Source: Armatimonadota bacterium (GTDB taxonomy: Bacteria; Armatimonadota; Fimbriimonadia; Fimbriimonadales; Fimbriimonadaceae). Taken from it: a stretch of DNA of 64,000 nt. The position numbers and the translations under genes are program-made. The notes below the pieces were generated by a model. It was given only the letters and a program-made list of their open reading frames with translations, was not told where the DNA came from and did no database searches. Every line of letters begins with the position of its first letter. Positions within the stretch are counted from its first letter, which is position 1. The stretch is from positions 978,759 to 1,042,758 of the forward strand of contig JAFDWU010000001.1 of the NCBI GenBank assembly GCA_018268315.1, read 5' to 3'. Positions 58,243 to 64,000 of the stretch are shown here, in pieces.

Positions 58243-60933
58243 TCACCTCTTGATCGCGCCGATCACTTCGATTTGCGGCAGCCCCAGCTTAGCAAACTGC
58301 TCCTTCACTTTTTTGGCGTCGCCAACCATCAGCAGCGTTGCGCTTTCTTGGTTAAACAAGGTTTGCACAAGCCGGTTCAGTTCGGCAGTTGTCAGCTTTC
58401 CATAGTTTGCGAAATCCTGGCTCATTGCCGCAAAGTTCCTGCCATGCTCGCGCTCGGCGATTGCCGCGCCGATAGTGCTGTCGAGGGTTGCAAGCTGCTG
58501 GACGAGACCGTCTCGCAGAGTGGCAATCGACTTGCTAGTTTCGCCATCTGTGATGTCGCCCTTCCCGATCTTGGCAAGCTCCGCAAACATTTCCTTCACG
58601 GATTCGCCGGAAACGTCGCTTCTTACGCTGCAGCGGATGGTTGCCAATCCTCGCGCATCGTCCTGATCAACATGTAGAAACACGCCATATGTGTAGCCAT
58701 GCTGTTCGCGCAAGTTCAGATTCAATCTGCTGGCGAAGGTGCCGGCAAACGCAGTCTGAATCGCCCCAATTCCAAGCCGGTTCGGACCACCAAAGGTCTC
58801 AATCGGGAAGGCAAAGCGAATGGACGTCTGCGGCGCATCTGGGTCGTCAACCAGCAACACTCGAAGACCTCGTGTGGGCCTAGAAGCATTGGCGACTATG
58901 GGGTTCACCGTTGCCTTCTCGCCCGACGGCAGGCTGGCCTTGACCAGAAGCTGCTCAAGGTCCTTGCGCGTGATGTTGCCGCTAATGTAAAGTTCCGCGC
59001 CTTCCGCCCGCAAGGAGTGCTGATACTGCGTCCGCAAGTCGCTCAGCTCGATCTTAGCGACCGTCTCCTGGGTTCCGCCTCCCGGATAGCCGTACAGAGA
59101 CTTCGTTCCGTAAAGCTGCTTGAAGAGCTCTATGTCGGCCTTCACGGCGCTGTTCTTGTCTTCTTGCTCAAGAGCCGCCAGCGTCTGCGATTTGACCTCC
59201 TTCCAGTCATCCTCGCGCAAGCCCGGATGATTAATTGCCCGTAGGGCCAACTCTAGGCTCTTGGCATAGTTGGTATCGAGCGAGGAAATCGAGACGTGCG
59301 CGCCATGAAGGTCGGCATCGCAGCCGAAATTCGCTCCAAGAGAATCGAGCGCATCCTGGAACTGCTGCGCCGTCATGCCTTCCGGCCCACGGCCGATCAT
59401 CGCCCCAAGCAGCGATGCAACACCGCGCTTGGCGGGAGTCTCTGTCTGCGAGCCAATAGGAAAGTAGAACGTGCTGCTGACGAGGGGAACGTCCGGGCGG
59501 TACCAGTAGTGCACCTTCAAACCGCTTGCCGTCGTGAAATCTTCAGGCTGTGGGAAAGTCGGTGTCTTGCTGGGCCCAAGCGTTGGCTTTGTGTCAAGCG
59601 GTGAGGCGCCAGTCGCCGGTGGGAGTGCCGGAAGCACCGTCATCACCAGGCGGTTATCTTTATGCGCGATTGCCGCAAGGGCGGTGCGCACACTTTCCGG
59701 CGTAGCCGCGCGGAATCGCTGAAGGTCCTTCTCAAACCAATTCGGCTCGCCGCAGTAGTATTCGTAGGCGTTCATCTTGGCAGCCCTCCCCGCATTGTCT
59801 TGAATCACGTTCGCGAGCCCCACCTGCACCTTTGTCGCCTGCCTTTGAACCTCGTCAGCGCTGGGACCCTTGGCTTCCAGTTCGCTCAGCACTTCGTCGA
59901 TGGCCGCTTCAACTTTGCTCAAATCCGCTTCTGGCTTTGCCGTGACCTGAACGCCGAAAAGAGATCCCAGCCCAAAACTTTGCTGGCCGGCTTGCACATC
60001 GGTGGCAATGTCTAGCTCCTTCACAAGCTTCGTATAGAGGCGGCTCGATACGCCGTCAGAAAGAATCGATCCCGCGATCGTTAGGTCGGCATCTCCAGGC
60101 TTATACGCCGCGGGGCTGTGCCAGAACATGTAAACGCGCGGTTGGGCGGCTTTGGCATCCACAAATGTGACCCGCCTTTCGCTCGTGAGCACCGGGATGG
60201 GAGCATCGCGATGGATCGGGTCGTTCTTTCGCGGTAATCCGCCAAATAGTTTGTTGATAAGGCTCTTCGTCTCCTTCGGGTCGAAGTCGCCGCTAATGAT
60301 CATCGTCGCGTTGTTGGGCACGTAGTAGGTTGCGAAGAAGTCCTTCACGTCCTGCACAGTGGCTGCGTTCAGATCGACCGGCTGGCCGATCGTATCGAAG
60401 TGGTATGGGTGCCCATCGGGATAAAGGATTTCGTTGACCATTAGCTCGGCGTTGCCGAAAGGCTGGTTCTCACTGGTTTGCCTTCTCTCGTTAAGCACAA
60501 CTTGCCGCTGTACATCCAGCTTCTTCTGGTCCATCGCGTTGCCAAGCTGCTCTAAGCGATCCGCTTCAAGGTAAAGCAGGAGGGGCAGGGTGCGGGCAGG
60601 GCCGAAATCGTAATACTCGGTGCGGTCAAACCACGTGTTGGCGTTGTTGCTTGCTCCTTCAGCCTCCATCAGCTTATCAAATCCATTTCCTGGCGCCCGG
60701 AACGTTCCCGTGAACATCAGGTGCTCGAAGAGGTGGGCGAAGCCGCTGCGGCCGGGCCTTTCGTCTTTGGAGCCGACGCGAAACCAAGTGTTGATAACCA
60801 CCGAGGGCAATCGATGATCTTCATTGAGGATCACCTTCATGCCGTTGGGCAACACATATTGCTCAATTTTGAGCTTCTGAGCAGAGCTGAGCGCGGCGGA
60901 AGCAAGGGCAAGAAAGATAGCGAATCGACGCAT
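58243..60933 (-). CDS. M16-family zinc peptidase, two-domain
   Basis: 896 residues with a signal peptide (RRFAIFLALASAALSSAQ). Active-site His67-x-x-Glu70-His71 in FAHLFEHLMFTG, with the third ligand Glu in QVVLNERRQTSEN; this is the inverted HxxEH zinc motif of pitrilysins. A second, inactive M16 domain (about 460-890) with HYWYRPDVPLVSS and GYTYGVFLH follows, as in bacterial PqqL/processing peptidase-like proteins. Likely periplasmic, degrading peptides. Its stop TGA is followed in the same frame by the membrane protein reading. Confidence 0.9.
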   Translation of the reverse strand: MRRFAIFLALASAALSSAQKLKIEQYVLPNGMKVILNEDHRLPSVVINTWFRVGSKDERPGRSGFAHLFEHLMFTGTFRAPGNGFDKLMEAEGASNNANTWFDRTEYYDFGPARTLPLLLYLEADRLEQLGNAMDQKKLDVQRQVVLNERRQTSENQPFGNAELMVNEILYPDGHPYHFDTIGQPVDLNAATVQDVKDFFATYYVPNNATMIISGDFDPKETKSLINKLFGGLPRKNDPIHRDAPIPVLTSERRVTFVDAKAAQPRVYMFWHSPAAYKPGDADLTIAGSILSDGVSSRLYTKLVKELDIATDVQAGQQSFGLGSLFGVQVTAKPEADLSKVEAAIDEVLSELEAKGPSADEVQRQATKVQVGLANVIQDNAGRAAKMNAYEYYCGEPNWFEKDLQRFRAATPESVRTALAAIAHKDNRLVMTVLPALPPATGASPLDTKPTLGPSKTPTFPQPEDFTTASGLKVHYWYRPDVPLVSSTFYFPIGSQTETPAKRGVASLLGAMIGRGPEGMTAQQFQDALDSLGANFGCDADLHGAHVSISSLDTNYAKSLELALRAINHPGLREDDWKEVKSQTLAALEQEDKNSAVKADIELFKQLYGTKSLYGYPGGGTQETVAKIELSDLRTQYQHSLRAEGAELYISGNITRKDLEQLLVKASLPSGEKATVNPIVANASRPTRGLRVLLVDDPDAPQTSIRFAFPIETFGGPNRLGIGAIQTAFAGTFASRLNLNLREQHGYTYGVFLHVDQDDARGLATIRCSVRSDVSGESVKEMFAELAKIGKGDITDGETSKSIATLRDGLVQQLATLDSTIGAAIAEREHGRNFAAMSQDFANYGKLTTAELNRLVQTLFNQESATLLMVGDAKKVKEQFAKLGLPQIEVIGAIKR

Positions 60934-60961
60934 GGATATTCCGATTATGGACTCCTGAGGT

Positions 60962-62326
60962 TTAGCGGTTTTGGGCCCACTTCTTTACGAGGGCTCTTGC
61001 CGCTTCTGTATCGTCAGGGCCAAGATCGCCATCGAGCACGGCCTCTTCTAGCCGCCTTTTGATCTCGCCAACCTTTTGTCCTTGGGGCAAGCCGGTTAGG
61101 CGCATGATCTCCTCTCCATCCAGCGGGCTTTGTAGCTTTGCTGCGGGCGTGGTGAGGGTTATCTCTTTCACTCGCTCCCGTATTGTGTTGACATCTACAA
61201 GAGGCAATCCTGGCTTGCAAGCCTTGGAGTCCGCTTCCACCAGCGAGAAAAGCCTTGGCAGTTCGTCTCCCAAGTCCCTCATGAGGCGTCTTAGCGCGGG
61301 CTTGGTTAGATTTGGCGAAGAGCCGAGCCGCATGTGATTTCGCACAAGAAGGCAAACTTCGTCGATGGTGTCATTTGCAAACTTCAGCCGCCGCATCACC
61401 TGCGCCGTCATCTTCGCGCCCACGACCTCATGCCCAAAGAAGCGCGTCCGCCCGGTGTCTTCCACTGTGCGGGTGGGCGGCTTACCGATATCGTGGAAGA
61501 GCGCGGCCAGCCTTAGCACCAAATCCGGTTCCGTCAGCCGGACCGCCGCAAGGGTGTGATACCAAACGTCCAGATGATGAAAAGATCCTTGCTCAACATC
61601 TAACATGTCTAAGAATTCCGGTGCAAACTGCGCTAAAAGCCCAAGCTGGCGCAGGTCTTCCAAGGCTTTATCCGGGGCGGGACCGACCATCATCTTGCAA
61701 AGCTCGTCGCGGATGCGCTCCAGGCTGATAATTGAAAGTCTTGCGCTGCAATCTTTAATGGATTCGTACAATCTCTCGACCGGCGTCAGACCAAATTGCC
61801 ATCGGAAGCGGATCACCCGCATCATACGCAAGGGGTCTTCATTGAAGGTGACCGACGGCTCTCGAGGCGTTCGCAGTATGCGGCTGGCCATGTCTGCTAG
61901 CCCGTGGCCGGTAGGATCGACGACCTCACCCGTCCACAAGTCAAGATAGAGGGCGTTAATCGTGATGTCCCGCCGGGCGGCGTCTTCTTCCAAAGTGGCC
62001 GGTTCAACAATCGGCTTTCTAGACTTGGAGCGGTAGCTCTCCTTACGAAGCTGGGCAAGCTCAATTTGAAGCTGATCGACCCGCACCATGGCGGTGCCGA
62101 ACTGCGGATACGTCACCGGTGTAATAGAGGAAACGCCGGTCTTGTAAAGATAAGCCGCGAAATCCTGAGCGGAGCCGCCAATCGCCAGATCGAAATCCGG
62201 GGTGGTCTCAAGGCCCAGGAGTTGATCCCGCACTGCACCGCCTACCAACCACAACTGCCTGATTCCAAACTTGTCGGCCGCCTCGCGAATCTTCGCCAGG
62301 CTCGGATCAACCGGCAGCTTAGGCAT
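60962..62326 (-). CDS. cca: tRNA nucleotidyltransferase/poly(A) polymerase with HD domain
   Basis: 454 residues. Nucleotidyltransferase motif LVGGAVRDQLLGLETTPDFDLAIGG (about 27-51, catalytic Asp pair in DFDLAI), the RRDITINALYLD and PLRMMRVIRFRWQFGL motifs, and an HD domain with LFHDIGKPPTRT (about 276) and FGHEVVGA. Bacterial CCA-adding enzymes of this clade carry an HD domain with phosphohydrolase activity. The starting eight bases overlap malQ's end, so they are one transcript. Adds or repairs CCA at tRNA 3' ends. Confidence 0.93.
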   Translation of the reverse strand: MPKLPVDPSLAKIREAADKFGIRQLWLVGGAVRDQLLGLETTPDFDLAIGGSAQDFAAYLYKTGVSSITPVTYPQFGTAMVRVDQLQIELAQLRKESYRSKSRKPIVEPATLEEDAARRDITINALYLDLWTGEVVDPTGHGLADMASRILRTPREPSVTFNEDPLRMMRVIRFRWQFGLTPVERLYESIKDCSARLSIISLERIRDELCKMMVGPAPDKALEDLRQLGLLAQFAPEFLDMLDVEQGSFHHLDVWYHTLAAVRLTEPDLVLRLAALFHDIGKPPTRTVEDTGRTRFFGHEVVGAKMTAQVMRRLKFANDTIDEVCLLVRNHMRLGSSPNLTKPALRRLMRDLGDELPRLFSLVEADSKACKPGLPLVDVNTIRERVKEITLTTPAAKLQSPLDGEEIMRLTGLPQGQKVGEIKRRLEEAVLDGDLGPDDTEAARALVKKWAQNR

Positions 62327-63860
62327 GCTTTGCAGGCGCTCTTCCCGCCGCTTTGGTCATTTGGGCAAGGCGATCCCACGCTGCCTTATCGTCCAGTTCG
62401 GAGGGCCGACACCGCCAAACCCAGTTATTCTCCACGGTTCCCGGCGTGTTCATACGGCACGTTTCTCCCAAGCCGAGAACATCTTGCAGGGGCAGGATGC
62501 ACGTAGGCGAAGGGTGGCTCATCGCTAGCCAGCACATCTTTGAACTGGGGTGCTGAAGCCAATCCGAATGAGGAGGCGGCTTCAAACGGCACAACTCCTC
62601 GGCTCGGTTACGATCATGATTAGTGGAGTCCATCAGCCACCACCCAAGGGCGGTGCGGTTGTCGTGGGTGCCTGTGTACACAACCACGTCGGTACTCCAA
62701 GCATCGGTGGCGTCCGGCTCGCCTGGCACGTGGTCGTCGCAGTGTAGGTTGAACTGAAGGATCGACATACCAGGAATGCCTAGCTTTCGCCGAAGGGCGA
62801 TCGTCTCCTCAAGATCCTCGCCCAAGTCCTCGGCGATGAGCCGCTGAAGGGAAGCTGCCGGCAGGCTGTGGAATACGGACTCGCCGGGCCCCTTGCGCCA
62901 CGTTCCTTCATCCGCCGTCGTGCTGGCGGCCGGAATCTCATAGTAGGTGTCAAAGCCGCGGAAATGGTCGATGCGCAGGTAGTCGAACATGCTGAGCGCG
63001 TGTTGAAGCCGATTTCGCCACCAAACGAAGCCGGTTTGCGCCATACGGCTCCAATCGTAAAGCGGATTTCCCCATCGCTGGCCGGTGGGGCTGAAATAGT
63101 CGGGCGGGACGCCGGAGATGACTTCCGGATGCCCATCGGCCTCTAGCTCAAAGAGGTCGCGATGCGCCCAAACATCGCAGCTATCGAAGCCAACATAAAT
63201 CGGCAAGTCTCCAATGAAGCTGACCCCCTTCTCCCGGGCGTAGGCTCGCAGCGCTTCCCACTGCTTGAAGAAGACCCACTGTCTCCACTTCAGCTCGTTC
63301 AAGTAGGCGCCGAGGTAAGGGTGCGTATGGTAAAAGGCCGACGCCTTTTCGTAGTCCTTGTCGAAGGTTGGCCACTTGTTCCATGTGTCCTTGCTGTTCT
63401 GGGTTCGCAGGGCCGCATAAAGGGCAAAGTCGTTCAGCCAGGCGGTTTGGTTGCGGTGGTTGCTCCAAGCGTTGAATTCATGGGTATCCCCTGCTTCTAA
63501 AAACCGCTCATAAGCAAGCCGAAGCAGCCGTTCCCGCCAATGGCCCGCGCGTTCAAACGAGACCTCTCGCTCAGCGAAGTGGGGCGGGTCTTCCATGTCT
63601 CGCTCCGTCAGCAAACCCTGGGCAAGAAGATCGTCAACAGAAATCAGGTTCTCGCTGCCCGCGTAGCTGGAAAGGCATTGGTACGGAGAGTGGCTTGCAT
63701 TGATCGGCCCGAGGGGCAGAATTTGCCAATAGGTTTGCCCGGCTTTCGCAAGCCGGTCGATGAAATCACGTGAGGCAGGGCCAAGGTCTCCCATGCCGTG
63801 GCGGCCGGGCAGGGAGGTGGGATGCAAAAGGACGCCGGATCGGCGCGGTAGGGATTCCAT
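62319..63860 (-). CDS. malQ: 4-alpha-glucanotransferase
   Basis: Amylomaltase/disproportionating enzyme, GH77, about 513 residues; rearranges alpha-1,4-glucans. Begins RRSGVLLHPTSLPGRHGMGDLG, the family N-terminus. Catalytic nucleophile Asp in LRIDHFRGFDTYYEIP, acid Glu in LIAEDLGEDLEE, and third Asp in YTGTHDNRTALGWW are all present. ATG 63860 is preferred to longer open starts because the conserved fold begins two residues later; TAGCAT (63869-63874) lies 8 bases upstream. A glycogen gene is not near. Confidence 0.93.
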   Translation of the reverse strand: MESLPRRSGVLLHPTSLPGRHGMGDLGPASRDFIDRLAKAGQTYWQILPLGPINASHSPYQCLSSYAGSENLISVDDLLAQGLLTERDMEDPPHFAEREVSFERAGHWRERLLRLAYERFLEAGDTHEFNAWSNHRNQTAWLNDFALYAALRTQNSKDTWNKWPTFDKDYEKASAFYHTHPYLGAYLNELKWRQWVFFKQWEALRAYAREKGVSFIGDLPIYVGFDSCDVWAHRDLFELEADGHPEVISGVPPDYFSPTGQRWGNPLYDWSRMAQTGFVWWRNRLQHALSMFDYLRIDHFRGFDTYYEIPAASTTADEGTWRKGPGESVFHSLPAASLQRLIAEDLGEDLEETIALRRKLGIPGMSILQFNLHCDDHVPGEPDATDAWSTDVVVYTGTHDNRTALGWWLMDSTNHDRNRAEELCRLKPPPHSDWLQHPSSKMCWLAMSHPSPTCILPLQDVLGLGETCRMNTPGTVENNWVWRCRPSELDDKAAWDRLAQMTKAAGRAPAKHA

Positions 63861-63932
63861 GCGATTAGATGCTACTACGTGTTGATAGACGATCACCGTC
63901 CTCATTTGAACCCGCGCTCAAACAAGGACGCC

Positions 63933-63962
63933 TTGCGGTTTTAGGGCCATTCCGACTACAAT
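63933..63962 (+). promoter_or_regulatory. Promoter of the tRNA-Ala gene
   Basis: TTGCGG (63933-63938), 18-base spacer, TACAAT (63957-63962); transcription would start near 63970, four bases before the mature tRNA. Confidence 0.65.
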
Positions 63963-63973
63963 TAAGGGTCCGT

Positions 63974-64000
63974 GGGGATATAGCTCAGCTGGGAGAGCGC
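63974..64000 (+). tRNA. tRNA-Ala, 5' part, cut by the window end
   Basis: GGGGATA acceptor strand, then TA, D-arm GCTC-AGCTGGGA-GAGC and the first base of the anticodon stem. The pattern is that of bacterial tRNA-Ala; the anticodon is beyond the window, so the isotype is inferred from the acceptor and D-arm. Confidence 0.85.

Overview
The window reads as chromosomal DNA of a moderately GC-rich, free-living Gram-negative (diderm) bacterium. Gene order, the many two-component overlaps, the solute-binding-protein/permease fusion, the paired amidohydrolases and the PagL-like lipid A enzyme would fit Armatimonadota (Fimbriimonadia-like). That assignment is an impression from protein style, not from a marker search. 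There is no prophage, insertion sequence or CRISPR array, and almost every base is coding.

Layout. 0-8 kb: the end of fabI, glutamate formimidoyltransferase, a UbiD decarboxylase, two secreted peptidases (M28 and S9B) and purSQ. 8.2-12.8 kb: an inducible-mutagenesis-type pair, a catalytically dead Y-family protein (ImuB-like) overlapping an error-prone DnaE2 that carries an extra N-terminal domain. 12.8-19.7 kb: acyltransferase, lipoprotein, a three-gene pilin operon whose last product has calcium-loop repeats, then a small decaying patch (a frameshifted lipoprotein gene and three PH-like membrane paralogues, one interrupted by TGA). 19.7-24.4 kb: fabF-acpP, an acyl-CoA dehydrogenase-like gene, and an arsR-arsC-aquaporin arsenic operon. 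24.5-28 kb: small membrane genes and an 820-residue fused sugar-type ABC binding protein and permease. 28-36.6 kb: recA-recX-ymdB, a NarL-type regulator with cdsA, an ABC ATPase and valS. 36.6-43 kb: recF-dciA and a split comEC on one side of a DnaA-box cluster (candidate oriC at 40.27-40.56 kb), then RDD, HAD and M42 genes. 43-44.8 kb: a small lower-GC patch with a ribbon-helix-helix gene, a structured untranslated stretch and a winged-helix gene with its own operator repeats. 44.8-64 kb: pagL, der, an SPL-type radical SAM gene with phased upstream repeats, a DegT aminotransferase, two large amidohydrolases, DUF58, a Cys/Met PLP enzyme, ArnT-like and GmhA-like envelope genes, M16 peptidase, CCA-adding enzyme, malQ and the start of a tRNA-Ala.

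Themes. DNA repair and replication are well represented (imuB-dnaE2, recA-recX, recF, dciA, radical SAM repair-like enzyme, oriC). Competence and pilus functions recur (minor pilins, split ComEC, a TfoX-domain protein). Lipid A/LPS-type envelope genes (pagL, gmhA-like, arnT-like) argue for an outer membrane. A striking global feature is that many operon-leading genes have a -10-like hexamer only 6-8 bases before the start codon, which predicts leaderless transcripts.
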